64,000 nucleotides of DNA from Microbacterium sp. LWO12-1.2 (GCF_040675875.1 NZ_JBEGII010000001.1:992001-1056000), one strand, 5' to 3'; shown: positions 27,220 to 36,676, counted from the stretch's first letter. The notes: generated by a model from the sequence alone, not told the origin. A program made the numbers and translations.

Positions 27220-27248
27220 ACATTACCAGTCGCCGGGCGGCATGTGAA
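27220..27248 (-). promoter_or_regulatory. Promoter of tRNA-Lys
   Basis: Minus strand: TTCACA (-35, 27243-27248), a 17-base spacer, TAATGT (-10, 27220-27225), about 30 bases before the tRNA 5' end. Confidence 0.6.
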
Positions 27249-27477
27249 ATCGAGGGCGGAAAGGCGAGGTCGCCCCCGCGATTCTCGCCCCAAGGAAGCC
27301 GTTCGGAAACAGTGGCCGCGGCGTCTCACCCACGACCAATCCGAGGTCGATCTGTGCACGATTTCGACCTCGCCGCGAAGTGTTCTGGTATATCGCGTAA
27401 CACCCGTGCCTCTCTGTGGTCTCATAACCGGGGTCTCTGCGCAGGCAGAGTCGAGAGGTGACTGGAGGACAACACCT

Positions 27478-29007
27478 ATGGGAAAGCACAACCGACGCGC
27501 ATCGCGCGTCCGATCGATCGGGGCGGTCGTCGCCACGACGATCGTGGCCGTGATCACGATGGCGGGCTGGGGAGCCTCTGCAGCGGTGGCCGCGGACTAC
27601 GACTACCCCGCGGCCATCGATCCGGCGTCGATCGTCGTGACGACCGCGGACGGAAGCAGCGGCACCACCGTCAATGAGCATCTTCGGGTGGATGCGTCCT
27701 GGGCGGTACCGGACGGCGCCGTCTCCGGGCAGACCTTCGGATTCACATTGCCCGCTCAGTTCGCGGGATACACGGGGACGTTCTCGGTCCCTGCCGATGA
27801 TGATCCCTCCGCGACGGTGGCGACCTGTACGGTCTCGTCCGACAGCCCACCTGTGGTCACCTGCACGCTCACGGACTATGTCGATGGACGATCGGATATC
27901 TCCGGATCGCTCTGGTTCATCGTCTCGGCCATCGAGGAGACCACGGACACGACCGTCGAGTTCGAAGTCGACGGCACGATCGTGCCGGTGCCGATTCCCG
28001 GTGGAGGCATCGTCGGCGAGCCTGTACCGACGGAGCCGGAGAAGTGGTCGTGGCAGACAGCGGATGGCCGGCTCGCTTGGCAGCTCATGATTCCCGGGGC
28101 ACAGTTCGCCGGGGCGGGCTCGCTCACGATCGATGACGCCCTGACAGCGCCGGGGGCAGGAGTCGGCGAACACCGCAACCTCGACGATGCGCTGAGCGTG
28201 TGGAGTACCGACGCGGCAGGTCAGGACCGTCGATCGGTCACGGATTGGTCGGGCGGGTGGGACGCGACGGGCAGCTCGTTCCACCTCGAGATCGCGGGCC
28301 CGATCGATCCGGAGCGAAACTACGTGGTGAAGTACTACACCGTGCCGGTCGACGGTGCCACCGGAGATTCGTTCGCGAACGTCGCCGACATCGGTGGCGT
28401 CGTCGTTCGCGCCACCCAGGTCTGGACTGCGACGGGGGGTGGATCGGGAACAGGAGGCACGACGGGAAGCTTCTCGATCCAGAAGCTGATCGACGGCGAG
28501 GGATCAGCGAGTGTGCCCGCCGGCACCACATTCGACGTGGCCTACTCCTACGGCGATCCCGCCGTGCGCAAGGTGATCGAGGTGACGGTGGGCGCTTCAG
28601 CGACGAGCATCGCGCTGCCGCGCGGCACGATCGTCACTCTGGAGGAGATCGACCTGCCCGCGATCAAGGGCGTGACCTGGGGGACGCCGAGTTTCGCGGG
28701 GAACGGCGTTCGCGCTCTCACCGACGGCACAGCGGAGATGACAGTCGCTGCGGGGTCGGCGGTGGTCATCACTCTGACCAACACGGCGACTCCGGTCGTG
28801 CCGCCGACGACCCCGCCGACGCCTTCGACGCCGCTGACGCCGGTTGTTCCGACTCCGCCGACCGAGCTTCCGCTCACAGACGGGCTCGCCTCGACCGGAA
28901 CCGACGTGCCCACCGGGCTCCTCTGGGCCGGTGGACTGGTGATCCTGCTCGGCCTCGCGTTGACCGGAGGTGCAGCGGTGAAGAGGCGCGTGCGCGCCGA
29001 GGATTGA
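27478..29007 (+). CDS. Cell-wall-anchored surface protein with LAXTG sorting signal
   Basis: 509 residues. An N-terminal signal peptide (basic start, hydrophobic VVATTIVAVITMAGW, cleavage near ASAAVAA/DYDY at 39-40). Residues about 45-330 are beta-rich, Ser/Thr/Asp-rich and resemble SdrG/SpaA-type adhesin modules. Residues 331-437 look like a DUF5979 beta-sandwich. A Pro/Thr linker (438-465) precedes LASTG at 470-474, a hydrophobic helix and a KRRVRAED tail. LAXTG is the motif of class E sortases in high-GC actinobacteria. ATG 27478 follows TGGAGGAC. No sortase gene is in the window. Confidence 0.85.
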   Translation: MGKHNRRASRVRSIGAVVATTIVAVITMAGWGASAAVAADYDYPAAIDPASIVVTTADGSSGTTVNEHLRVDASWAVPDGAVSGQTFGFTLPAQFAGYTGTFSVPADDDPSATVATCTVSSDSPPVVTCTLTDYVDGRSDISGSLWFIVSAIEETTDTTVEFEVDGTIVPVPIPGGGIVGEPVPTEPEKWSWQTADGRLAWQLMIPGAQFAGAGSLTIDDALTAPGAGVGEHRNLDDALSVWSTDAAGQDRRSVTDWSGGWDATGSSFHLEIAGPIDPERNYVVKYYTVPVDGATGDSFANVADIGGVVVRATQVWTATGGGSGTGGTTGSFSIQKLIDGEGSASVPAGTTFDVAYSYGDPAVRKVIEVTVGASATSIALPRGTIVTLEEIDLPAIKGVTWGTPSFAGNGVRALTDGTAEMTVAAGSAVVITLTNTATPVVPPTTPPTPSTPLTPVVPTPPTELPLTDGLASTGTDVPTGLLWAGGLVILLGLALTGGAAVKRRVRAED

Positions 29008-29020
29008 CCCGCTACTGATT

Positions 29021-29059
29021 CGTCTCCGCGCCCGGCCGCTTGAGCCGGGCGCGGAGACG
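29021..29059. terminator. Bidirectional hairpin terminator
   Basis: A perfect 16-bp stem (CGTCTCCGCGCCCGGC, 29021-29036, and its complement at 29044-29059) with a seven-base loop, between the surface-protein gene and the convergent YbaK-like gene. No U-run is seen on either side. Confidence 0.7.
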
Positions 29060-29085
29060 CGCAGGAGATGGGTGACTCGCGCGGG

Positions 29086-29568
29086 TCAGACGACGGAGAT
29101 CACGGTTCCCGACGTCAGCGTCACGAGCTGCGCGAACGTCAGCGGCATCACGGTGTGGGGGTGACCTGCGGCAGCCCAGACGGTGCTGTGCACGCGGAGG
29201 GCGTCGTCGATGTAGGTGCGGATCGGCGACGGGTGCCCGACGGGCGCGACGCCCCCGATGGCCTGGCCCGTGACGGCGCGGACGGTCGCAGCCGGCGCCA
29301 TCGCGACCGTTCCGACGCCGAGCTCGGTGGCGAGCGTCGCGAGGTCGGCCCGGTGCCCTCCGCTGGTCATCACGAGTACCGGTTCGTCATCGGCGAGGAA
29401 CACCAGACTGTTCGCGATCGCGGAGACCGGGCAGCCGATAGCCGCGGCGGCTTCAGGGGCGGTTCTCGCGGAGTCCGGAAGGACGCGGATCTCGGCGGCG
29501 ACTCCGGCCTCAGCCAGGTGCTGGTGCACCAGTATGCTGCGCTCGGGAAGCGAGGACATATCCATCAT
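29086..29568 (-). CDS. YbaK/EbsC family protein (aminoacyl-tRNA deacylase-like)
   Basis: 160-residue YbaK/ProX-like domain: CPVSAIANSLVF, VLVMTSGGHRADL, GQAIGGVAPVGHP and YIDDAL are the family blocks. Members hydrolyse mischarged aminoacyl-tRNAs such as Cys-tRNA-Pro in trans; specificity here is unknown. Start is ATG 29568 (or 29565), with TACGGT six bases upstream. Confidence 0.85.
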   Translation of the reverse strand: MMDMSSLPERSILVHQHLAEAGVAAEIRVLPDSARTAPEAAAAIGCPVSAIANSLVFLADDEPVLVMTSGGHRADLATLATELGVGTVAMAPAATVRAVTGQAIGGVAPVGHPSPIRTYIDDALRVHSTVWAAAGHPHTVMPLTFAQLVTLTSGTVISVV

Positions 29569-29574
29569 CGCCCC

Positions 29575-29580
29575 ACCGTA
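29575..29580 (-). promoter_or_regulatory. -10 element of the YbaK-like gene (leaderless start)
   Basis: Minus-strand TACGGT, six bases, then ATG 29568. Confidence 0.45.
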
Positions 29581-29601
29581 TCCAATCCGCCCTGCGTCTG
29601 A

Positions 29602-30831
29602 TCAGGTGGCGTCGCCGACCAGGATCGCCGCAGCATCCGCGGCTGGAGCGTCCGCGGGTTCGTCATCGATGTGGGCGAGCACGCGTCGACCCACGAACAC
29701 CGTCAGTGCGGCGATCAGCACGGCTGCGGCCGCGAACAGGTACGGAACCGTCGCGTTGAACGCGTGCCACAGCAGCGCGGCGATGGGCGGGGCCATGGCC
29801 CCACCCAGGAAGCGGACGGCGGAGTACGACGACGACGCGACGGAGCGCGGTAGATCGGTCGCCTCCATCACGGCCTCGGTCAGCACCGTGTTCATGACGC
29901 CGAGCAGGAGGCCGCCGATCACGATGCAGACGACCAGCGCCGCCGCGTCCTCGACCAGCAGCCCTGCCGCGACGAGATCGAGTGCCAGGAGGGGCAGCAC
30001 GAGCAGGATGATGCGGGTACGCGGCATCCTGCGCATCAGCGCCGGCGCCACCCACACGCTCGTGACCGCCAGCGCCACGCCCCATCCGAAGAACGTGAGA
30101 CCTATCCCCATCGCACCGAACCCGAGCGGGAAGGGGGAGAAGGCGAGGAGCACGAAGAAGCCGATGTTGTAGAACAGCGCGGCGATGGCCAGTACCGCCA
30201 GGGCGGGACGGCGCAGCGCCGTGAAAGGTGCCGAGAAGGCGACGGGCACGCGCTTCTCCGACGACCCGCGCACGAGCACGAGCACCGCGACGAACGCGAT
30301 GGCCATCAGCACGACGACGCCGAAGAACGGGCCACGCCAGCTCTGCTCGCCGAGGAGCCCGCCCAGGAGCGGTCCGATCGCGATTCCGAGGCCGAGTGCT
30401 GCCTCGTACAGGACGATTGCGGCGCTGCTGCCTCCTGACGCGGCACCGACGATCGTCGCCAGTGCCGTGGAGATGAACAGAGCATTGCCCAGTCCCCAGC
30501 CGGCACGGAAGCCGATGACGGCGTCGACACTCCCGCTCAGGGCGCACAGCAGGGCGAAGACCACGATCAGCGCGAGGCCGATCAGCAGCGTGGCCTTGGC
30601 GCCGATACGACTCGAGATCCAGCTCGTCACGAGCATCGCGAGGCCCGTCACCAGCAGGTAGCTGGTGAACAGCAGCTCGGTCTCCACCGGCGACGCCTGC
30701 AGGGATTCGGCGATGGCCGGGAGGATCGGATCGACCAGCCCGATGCCCATGAACGCGACGACGCAGGCGAAGGCCACTGCCCAGACCTGGGCCGGCTGCT
30801 TCCATGGGGAAGCGGTGGCGGCGGTGTTCAC
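29602..30831 (-). CDS. MFS transporter (12-TM drug/metabolite exporter type)
   Basis: 409 residues with about 12 membrane helices. Loop 2-3 carries SWISSRIGAKATLLIGLAL (the MFS motif A position), and GLGIAIGPLLGG lies in helix 5 as in drug:H+ antiporters. Its start overlaps the upstream marR gene by four bases (ATGA), so expression is coupled to the repressor. The usual arrangement is repressor plus efflux pump for a compound sensed by MarR. The substrate is not deducible. Confidence 0.87.
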   Translation of the reverse strand: MNTAATASPWKQPAQVWAVAFACVVAFMGIGLVDPILPAIAESLQASPVETELLFTSYLLVTGLAMLVTSWISSRIGAKATLLIGLALIVVFALLCALSGSVDAVIGFRAGWGLGNALFISTALATIVGAASGGSSAAIVLYEAALGLGIAIGPLLGGLLGEQSWRGPFFGVVVLMAIAFVAVLVLVRGSSEKRVPVAFSAPFTALRRPALAVLAIAALFYNIGFFVLLAFSPFPLGFGAMGIGLTFFGWGVALAVTSVWVAPALMRRMPRTRIILLVLPLLALDLVAAGLLVEDAAALVVCIVIGGLLLGVMNTVLTEAVMEATDLPRSVASSSYSAVRFLGGAMAPPIAALLWHAFNATVPYLFAAAAVLIAALTVFVGRRVLAHIDDEPADAPAADAAAILVGDAT

Positions 30832-31268
30832 CGTGCTGCTCCTTTCTTGTCTGCGCTGTCGGTGTGCGTGGCGAGGATCTCAGCCGCCCGCGTCAGGACG
30901 CGCCACTCTTCGTCTGTCACTCCGGCGAAACGGGGAGCGAGCGTGTCGCGGAACTCGGCTCGCCATGCCCGCAGTGCGGCAGAGCCGCCGACCGTGATCG
31001 CGACGACGATCGCTCGTGAATCGGCGCGATCGGGGGAGCGGAGCACGAGCGATTCACGCTCCAGCACGCCGATGAGACGCGTCATGCCCGGCTGTGTGGT
31101 GCGCGCCGCGCTCGCGAGCGCACCCACACGCTGGGGTCCCTGCTGGTCGAGCAGGCTCAGCACTCGCCACTGAGCGGCGGGCGCTTCATTGCCGGCATCC
31201 TGTGCGGCGATGCGGGCGAGCGCGTAGGCCGACAGCACGATCGACGGGATCACATCCAAACGATTCAT
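30828..31268 (-). CDS. MarR-family transcriptional regulator
   Basis: 146 residues with the MarR winged helix: WRVLSLLDQQGPQRVGALASAARTTQPGMTRLIGVLERESLVLR then the beta-wing DRADSRAIVVAIT. These dimers repress efflux genes and release DNA on binding phenolic or other small ligands. Its ATG (31268) lies inside a 34-bp palindrome that also covers its -10 box, so it should repress itself and the downstream MFS gene. Confidence 0.9.
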   Translation of the reverse strand: MNRLDVIPSIVLSAYALARIAAQDAGNEAPAAQWRVLSLLDQQGPQRVGALASAARTTQPGMTRLIGVLERESLVLRSPDRADSRAIVVAITVGGSAALRAWRAEFRDTLAPRFAGVTDEEWRVLTRAAEILATHTDSADKKGAAR

Positions 31269-31297
31269 ACCAACAAGTATATACCTGCTGGTATGAA
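31264..31297 (-). promoter_or_regulatory. MarR operator palindrome overlapping the marR promoter and start
   Basis: A 34-bp near-perfect palindrome with outer arms TTCATACCA/TGGTATGAA and centre GTATATAC (three mismatched pairs at most). On the minus strand it contains TATACT (31276-31281) seven bases before ATG 31268, so a bound dimer would cover both promoter and start codon. Confidence 0.8.
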
Positions 31298-31322
31298 AAA
31301 GATCGCGGGATCCGGATCGAGC

Positions 31323-32111
31323 TCAGCGCCGCGCGTTGGCGATCCGTGCGGAGAGCTCGTGAGCATGCGCCAGGAGCGTTCGCCCGAGCTGCGCCATGCG
31401 ATCGGGGCCGAAGCGGAACTCGACGCCCGTGAGACTCAGCGCCCACTCCGGTCTCCCCGCTCGGTCGAAGACGGCGGCGCCGATGCCCCAGCTCCCTTCG
31501 ACGATGAGTCCGGGGTTGATCGCGTACCCGCGTTCCTTCGTCTCGGCCAGGCGGGTGCGGAGCGGGCGTTCGCCATGAGATCCGCCCCAGGCGCTGCCGA
31601 GATCGGGGTGACGCTCCAGATAGGCATCCACATCGTGGTCAGGGAGGAACGCCAGGATGGCCAGACCGGCGCTTGCGACGCCGAGGGGGAAGCGTACGCC
31701 CTCGCTGAGCACGAAGGAGCGGATCGGGAATGCTCCCTCCTCGCGGAGCAGGCACACGGTCTCATCCGCGCGACGAACGGAGAAGAAGGCGCTCTCCTCG
31801 GTCTTGACGGCGAGCGAGCGGACGATGTCCCGCGCGAGCCCTGTGACGTCATAACGCGCGGCGGCGACGGAGCCCATCAGGAACAGTTCGGGGCCGGGCA
31901 TCCACCGTGTGCTGTCGGCGTCGCGATCGACCAGGCCCTCTGCTCTGAGCGCGGTCAACAGGCGATGCGCTGTCGACCGGGAGAGGCCCGCATCCCGCGC
32001 CAGATCGTGGAGCGCCGCGCCGTCGGCGCCTCCCGCAGTGACGAGGCGGAGCAGATGCGCCGCACGCGCGATCGACTGTGCGCCGGGGATGCCGCCGGAG
32101 ACCGATTCCAT
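31323..32111 (-). CDS. IclR-family transcriptional regulator
   Basis: 262 residues: winged helix AQSIARAAHLLRLVTAGGADGAALHDLARDAGLSRSTAHRLLTALRAEGLVDR and the IclR effector domain (PLGVASAGLAILAFLPDHD, GYAINPGLIVEGSWGIGAAVFD). It is divergent from the CoA-transferase/thiolase operon with 104 bp between the starts, the classic layout for a regulator controlling that operon. ATG 32111 is preferred over the upstream extension to 32321 because TAGCGT lies seven bases before it. Confidence 0.9.
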   Translation of the reverse strand: MESVSGGIPGAQSIARAAHLLRLVTAGGADGAALHDLARDAGLSRSTAHRLLTALRAEGLVDRDADSTRWMPGPELFLMGSVAAARYDVTGLARDIVRSLAVKTEESAFFSVRRADETVCLLREEGAFPIRSFVLSEGVRFPLGVASAGLAILAFLPDHDVDAYLERHPDLGSAWGGSHGERPLRTRLAETKERGYAINPGLIVEGSWGIGAAVFDRAGRPEWALSLTGVEFRFGPDRMAQLGRTLLAHAHELSARIANARR

Positions 32112-32118
32112 AATGTGG

Positions 32119-32124
32119 ACGCTA
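32119..32124 (-). promoter_or_regulatory. -10 element of the divergent iclR-type gene
   Basis: Minus-strand TAGCGT, seven bases, then ATG 32111. The 32112-32215 interval must also hold the operator and the promoter of the CoA-transferase operon; I could not single out an IclR site. Confidence 0.45.
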
Positions 32125-32215
32125 CTGCGCGAACCGACCACATCGCAAGAACCGGCTTCCGCTGGGGGCTGTCTCGCGTCAGGCTGGGCGCAGGACGCGT
32201 TTCGAAGGAGTGCAC

Positions 32216-32989
32216 GTGATCGACAAGCAATGGTCCACAGCCGCCGAGGCGGTCGCCGACATTCCGGACGGGGCGTCGCTCGCGGTCGGCGGTTTCGGAC
32301 TGTCCGGCAACCCGATCGCACTCATCGAGGCACTGCTGGCGCAGGGCACTTCGGGACTCAGCGTCGTCAGCAACAACTGCGGCGTCGACGACTGGGGTCT
32401 GGGAGTGCTGCTCGGAGCGCACCGCATCCGCAAGATGACCTCCTCCTACGTCGGCGAGAACAAGGAGTTCGAGCGTCAGTTCCTCACGGGTGAGCTCGAG
32501 CTCGAGCTGACGCCCCAGGGGACGCTGGCCGAGAAGCTCCGGGCCGGCGGGTCGGGCATCGCGGCGTTCTACACGCAGACCGGCGTCGGAACGCAGGTCG
32601 CGGAGGGCGGGCTGCCGCGGCGATACAACGCGGATGGCACGATCGCACTCGCATCCCCGAAGAAGGACGTGCGCCGCTTCGACGTCGACGGCACCCCGCG
32701 CGACTTCGTGCTGGAGGAGGCCATCACCACCGATTTCTCGCTCGTGCACGCCCTGGCCGGTGACCGACACGGCAACCTGATCTTCAACAAGGCCGCGCGC
32801 AACTTCAACCCCCTGGCGGCGATGGCCGGACGCATCTGCATCGCGCAGGTCGAGCGACTGGTGGAACCTGGCGAGCTCGACCCCGATCGCGTGCATCTTC
32901 CGGGCGTGTACGTGCACCGCATCGTCGAGGTCGGCGAAGACATCCCCAAGCGCATCGAACGGCGCACCGTCGCCGCGGAAGGAGCCTGA
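32216..32989 (+). CDS. 3-oxoacid CoA-transferase subunit A
   Basis: 257-residue alpha subunit (family I CoA transferase): [16 protein letters not shown] near the N terminus, [38 protein letters not shown] and [13 protein letters not shown]. It moves CoA from succinyl-CoA to acetoacetate (ScoA) or 3-oxoadipate (PcaI). GTG 32216 is chosen because GAAGGAG ends six bases before it; GTG 32210 would overlap that site. It is the first gene of a three-gene operon. Confidence 0.88.
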   Translation: MIDKQWSTAAEAVADIPDGASLAVGGFGLSGNPIALIEALLAQGTSGLSVVSNNCGVDDWGLGVLLGAHRIRKMTSSYVGENKEFERQFLTGELELELTPQGTLAEKLRAGGSGIAAFYTQTGVGTQVAEGGLPRRYNADGTIALASPKKDVRRFDVDGTPRDFVLEEAITTDFSLVHALAGDRHGNLIFNKAARNFNPLAAMAGRICIAQVERLVEPGELDPDRVHLPGVYVHRIVEVGEDIPKRIERRTVAAEGA

Positions 32990-32990
32990 C

Positions 32991-33659
32991 ATGGCACTCA
33001 CACGCGATGAGATGGCGGCGCGCGCCGCGGCAGAACTCCGAGACGGCTCCTACGTGAACCTCGGGATCGGGCTCCCCACACTCGTTCCCAACCATGTGCC
33101 CGCCGATGTGACGGTGGTGCTGCAGTCGGAGAACGGCATCCTCGGCGTCGGTCCCTACCCCCACGAGGATGCCGTAGACCCCGACCTCATCAACGCCGGC
33201 AAGGAGACCGTCACGGTGCTCCCCGGGGCGGCGTACTTCGACTCTGCAGCCAGCTTCGGGATGATCCGCGGAGGCAAGATCGACGCGGCGATCCTCGGCG
33301 CGATGCAGGTCTCGGCGGCCGGGGATCTCGCGAACTGGATGATCCCCGGGAAGATGGTCAAGGGGCCCGGTGGCGCCATGGACCTCGTGCACGGGGCCGG
33401 CACCGTGATCGTGCTGATGGAGCACCTGGCGAGAGACGGCTCGGCGAAGATCGTCGACGAGTGCTCGCTGCCGCTCACCGGTCGCGCGGTCGTGGATCGG
33501 ATCATCACGGATCTGGCCGTGATCGACGTGACCGCGGAAGGACTCGTCCTGGTCGAGACCGCGCCAGGGGTGAGCATCGACGAGGTCATCGCGGCCACTC
33601 AACCGCCGCTGGTCATTCCGGACGCACTCCGGAACGCAACGACAGGAACAGCATCATGA
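32991..33659 (+). CDS. 3-oxoacid CoA-transferase subunit B
   Basis: 222-residue beta subunit with the catalytic glutamate E47 in [12 protein letters not shown], plus [14 protein letters not shown], and [28 protein letters not shown]. It starts two bases after subunit A. Its stop overlaps the thiolase start (ATGA), so the stoichiometry of the three proteins is coupled. Confidence 0.9.
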   Translation: MALTRDEMAARAAAELRDGSYVNLGIGLPTLVPNHVPADVTVVLQSENGILGVGPYPHEDAVDPDLINAGKETVTVLPGAAYFDSAASFGMIRGGKIDAAILGAMQVSAAGDLANWMIPGKMVKGPGGAMDLVHGAGTVIVLMEHLARDGSAKIVDECSLPLTGRAVVDRIITDLAVIDVTAEGLVLVETAPGVSIDEVIAATQPPLVIPDALRNATTGTAS

Positions 33660-34852
33660 CGAAGAACATCACTCCCGACGACATCGTGATCGTCGCCGCC
33701 GCCCGCACCCCTCAGGGTCGCCTCAAAGGCCAGCTGGCGGCGTTCACTGCACCCCAACTCGGATCCTTCGCGATCCGGGGCGCTCTCGCACAGGGCTCGG
33801 TGGACCCCGCAGCCGTCGATGCCGTGATCGTCGGCCAGGTGCTCGCCGCCGGTTCAGGGCAGAACGCCGCACGCCAGGCGGCCATCGGCGCGGGAATCGG
33901 GTGGGATGTACCGGCGCACTCCGTCAACAAGGTCTGCCTCTCCGGGCTCACCGCGATCATCGACGCCGCGCGCATGATCCGCACCGGCGACGCACAGGTC
34001 GTGGTCGCCGCGGGTATGGAATCGATGACGCGTGCCCCGCACCTGCTCATGGGCTCTCGCGACGGGTGGGCCTACGGCAGCGTCGAGGTGCTGGACCATA
34101 TGGCGTTCGACGGACTCACCGACGCCTACGACAAGGAGAGCATGGGGGCGTCGACCGAACGCCACAACGCCCGGTACGAGCTCACCCGCACGGCGCAGGA
34201 CACCGTGGCCGCCCTTTCGCACCAGCGTGCAGCGGCCGCGCGGGAGGCGGGCGTGTTCGACGCCGAGATCGTCCCTGTCGATGTCCCCCAGCGCCGTGGC
34301 GAGCCGATCACGGTGACCGCGGATGAGGGGGTGCGGCCTGAGACGACGCTCGAAACACTCGCCGGTCTCCGCGCCGCGTTCGCCGAAGGGGGCTCGATCA
34401 CTGCGGGGAACTCTTCGCCGATCTCCGACGGGGCCTCAGCAGTCATCGTGACGTCGCGTGGCCGCGCGGATGCCGAAGGGTGGACGGTCCTGGTCACCGT
34501 CGGCGCGAGCGGACAGACCGCTGGGCCGGATAACTCCTTGCAGGCTCAGCCGGCCAGAGCGATCGAACGCGCGTGCGAGAAGCAGGGGATCAGCCCCTCG
34601 GACCTCGACTTGGTCGAGATCAACGAGGCCTTCGGTGCGGTGGTCGCACGTTCTCAGGATGAACTCGGACTGGATTCGGACGTCGTGAACATCCATGGAG
34701 GGGGCATCGCGATCGGTCATCCCATCGGCGCCTCAGGGAACCGGCTCGTCGTGCACCTGGCTCACGAACTCGCGCGACGGGGGAGCGGAACCGCCGCCGT
34801 CGGTCTGTGCGGCGGGGGCGGTCAAGGCGAGGCGCTGATCCTGACACGGTGA
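33656..34852 (+). CDS. Acetyl-CoA C-acetyltransferase (thiolase)
   Basis: 398-residue thiolase with the nucleophile C94 in [20 protein letters not shown], the [10 protein letters not shown] histidine and the C-terminal cysteine in [11 protein letters not shown]. It splits a 3-oxoacyl-CoA. Sequence texture is closer to acetoacetyl-CoA thiolases (AtoB/PhaA) than to PcaF, and no other pca genes are present, so ketone-body (acetoacetate) use is more likely than the beta-ketoadipate route. ATG 33656 overlaps the subunit B stop. Confidence 0.88.
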   Translation: MTKNITPDDIVIVAAARTPQGRLKGQLAAFTAPQLGSFAIRGALAQGSVDPAAVDAVIVGQVLAAGSGQNAARQAAIGAGIGWDVPAHSVNKVCLSGLTAIIDAARMIRTGDAQVVVAAGMESMTRAPHLLMGSRDGWAYGSVEVLDHMAFDGLTDAYDKESMGASTERHNARYELTRTAQDTVAALSHQRAAAAREAGVFDAEIVPVDVPQRRGEPITVTADEGVRPETTLETLAGLRAAFAEGGSITAGNSSPISDGASAVIVTSRGRADAEGWTVLVTVGASGQTAGPDNSLQAQPARAIERACEKQGISPSDLDLVEINEAFGAVVARSQDELGLDSDVVNIHGGGIAIGHPIGASGNRLVVHLAHELARRGSGTAAVGLCGGGGQGEALILTR

Positions 34853-34891
34853 GTGGTGCTCACCGCATCCGAGTGAGGGGAGCGGCTCGTG

Positions 34892-35191
34892 TCAGGAGCG
34901 CTTGTCCTTCGCATGCCCCTGCGCGTCGGCGAGCGCCTTCTGAGACCTGAACTGCAGGCGCTGCGCCTTCTTCGACTTCTTGACCGATTGCGGCGAGTCC
35001 GCGTCGACGACGATGCCGCGTCGCTCGCGTCTCATGTCGACGACGGCACCGACCGCCAGCGCCATCGTGATCCCCCAACTCAGCCAGGACAGGGCCGCGC
35101 GCCAGGTGATCGGCTCGCTCCGCGTGCCACGCAGGAGCGATACACCGGCAGAGATCGCTGCGATGAGTCCAGTGCTGAAGAGGTAGCGCAT
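34892..35191 (-). CDS. Small membrane protein of unknown function
   Basis: 99 residues: two predicted transmembrane helices (LFSTGLIAAISAGVSLL and WLSWGITMALAVGAVV), then a Lys/Arg/Gln-rich cytoplasmic tail (SVKKSKKAQRLQFRSQKALADAQGHAKDKRS). I recognise no family. It is convergent with the thiolase gene. Its own -10 box supports a real gene. Confidence 0.65.
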   Translation of the reverse strand: MRYLFSTGLIAAISAGVSLLRGTRSEPITWRAALSWLSWGITMALAVGAVVDMRRERRGIVVDADSPQSVKKSKKAQRLQFRSQKALADAQGHAKDKRS

Positions 35192-35197
35192 GTCCCT

Positions 35198-35203
35198 ACG
35201 CTA
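35198..35203 (-). promoter_or_regulatory. -10 element of the small membrane-protein gene
   Basis: Minus-strand TAGCGT, six bases, then ATG 35191. Confidence 0.45.
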
Positions 35204-35407
35204 CCCGGCATCTGCGGCTTCCGTCCCGAGCCTTGACAAGCGTCGCCCGGACCTCGAACGGATCTGTCACGAGCGCTCCTGGCGGGGAGCCGCTACCATG
35301 GAGGGGTCGCGGCAGGTCCGCGGCCGCACACCGTGTATCTACCGGCCGTCGACTTCTCGGCGGACAGCGGCGGCACCCGACTTCGCGTCTTCGGGCGCGC
35401 GAGAGCC

Positions 35408-36655
35408 ATGACCCAGACGCACACCTCCGCCGAGCCGACCCTCTTCCGGATCGCAGGCTTCCCCTATTTCCTGATCGCCTTCATCGCGCGATTGCCGTTC
35501 GCCATGATGGTCGTCGGTGTCCTCACCGTCGTCGTATCCGCGCGCGGCTCGTTGTCGCTCGGCGGGTTGACCTCGGCCGCGGTGGGGCTCGGCACGGCCT
35601 GCTTCGGGCCGCTTCTCGGTGCGGCGGCCGATCGTTTCGGCCAGCGCGTGGTGCTGCTCATCGTCGCCCTGGCCAACGGCACGATGCTGCTGCTGTTCAC
35701 CGCGGTCGTCTACGGCGAGTCCCCGGATGCGCTCGTGCTGATCGCGGCGATCGGCATCGGGGCGACCGCTCCGCAGGTGTCGCCCTTGTCACGATCGCGC
35801 CTGGTGACGCTCATCCGCGAGCGGGTCGAGGACAGCCGCCAGCCTCGCACGGTCTCGGGCACCATGGCTTACGAGTCGGCTGCGGACGAGACCGTGTTCG
35901 TGTTCGGACCCTTCATCGTCGGCATCCTGGCATCGGCGATCGCGCCATGGGCCCCGCTGGTCGGTGCCGCGATCCTGACAGTGGTGTTCGTGGGGGCATT
36001 CGCCTTGCACCCCAGCGCCCGCCACGTCTCCCGCGAGCGCGGCGAGGACGGCAAGGCGCTCTCGGCGGTGTCGGAGCTGTTCCGACCCCAGCTGCTGGTC
36101 GTGATCCTCGGCATCCTCGGGGTCGGCATCTTCTTCGGCACCATGCTCACGTCGCTGACCTCCTTCATGGCCGACCGTGACGCGGCAGAGCAGGCGGGTC
36201 TGCTCTACGGCGTCATGGGTGTCGGGTCGGCGGTTCTCGCGCTCGGCGTCGCCTGGCTGCCCCCGGCATTCTCGCTGCGGGCACGCTGGCTGGTGTTCTC
36301 CGGCATTCTGCTTGCTGGCTCGCTCCTGCTCGGTCTCGTCGACTCGCCGGAGATGATGATGCTCGCGCTGGCGATCATGGGAATCGGCATCGGCCCCACT
36401 CTCGTGACCCAGTACAGCTTCGGTGCGGCGCTCAGCCCGCGGGGCCGCTCTGCCACGGTGATGACGATGCTGGGATCCGGGATCGTCGTCGGACAGTCGA
36501 TCGGTGCCGCCGTCGCGGGGGAGATCGCCGAGAACGTCGGTACCTCCGCCGCTCTCGTGCTGCCGATGTTCGCCGCGGCCGTGGCCTTCGGCGCCGGACT
36601 GTTGAACTGGGTGCTCAGCAGCACCCGCCGGCGTCGGCGCACTGCCGCGGCCTGA
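35408..36655 (+). CDS. MFS transporter
   Basis: 415 residues with about 12 transmembrane helices, beginning FRIAGFPYFLIAFIARLPFAMM. The loop 2-3 motif FGPLLGAAADRFGQRVVLL is the MFS motif A (GxxxDRxGxR). Members with this start are putative exporters; the substrate is unknown. ATG 35408 is chosen because the first helix follows directly; a GTG at 35333 would add 25 non-hydrophobic residues. A TACCAT hexamer near 35295 may be the -10 box, leaving a leader of about 100 nt. Confidence 0.82.
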   Translation: MTQTHTSAEPTLFRIAGFPYFLIAFIARLPFAMMVVGVLTVVVSARGSLSLGGLTSAAVGLGTACFGPLLGAAADRFGQRVVLLIVALANGTMLLLFTAVVYGESPDALVLIAAIGIGATAPQVSPLSRSRLVTLIRERVEDSRQPRTVSGTMAYESAADETVFVFGPFIVGILASAIAPWAPLVGAAILTVVFVGAFALHPSARHVSRERGEDGKALSAVSELFRPQLLVVILGILGVGIFFGTMLTSLTSFMADRDAAEQAGLLYGVMGVGSAVLALGVAWLPPAFSLRARWLVFSGILLAGSLLLGLVDSPEMMMLALAIMGIGIGPTLVTQYSFGAALSPRGRSATVMTMLGSGIVVGQSIGAAVAGEIAENVGTSAALVLPMFAAAVAFGAGLLNWVLSSTRRRRRTAAA

Positions 36656-36659
36656 GCGT

Positions 36660-36676
36660 CGGGCGCCAGGCGCCCG
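36660..36676 (+). terminator. Possible hairpin after the MFS gene
   Basis: CGGGCGCC-A-GGCGCCCG, an eight-base inverted repeat around a single base, four bases after the stop codon. The loop is too short for the full stem and no U-run follows, so it may not terminate. Confidence 0.3.
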
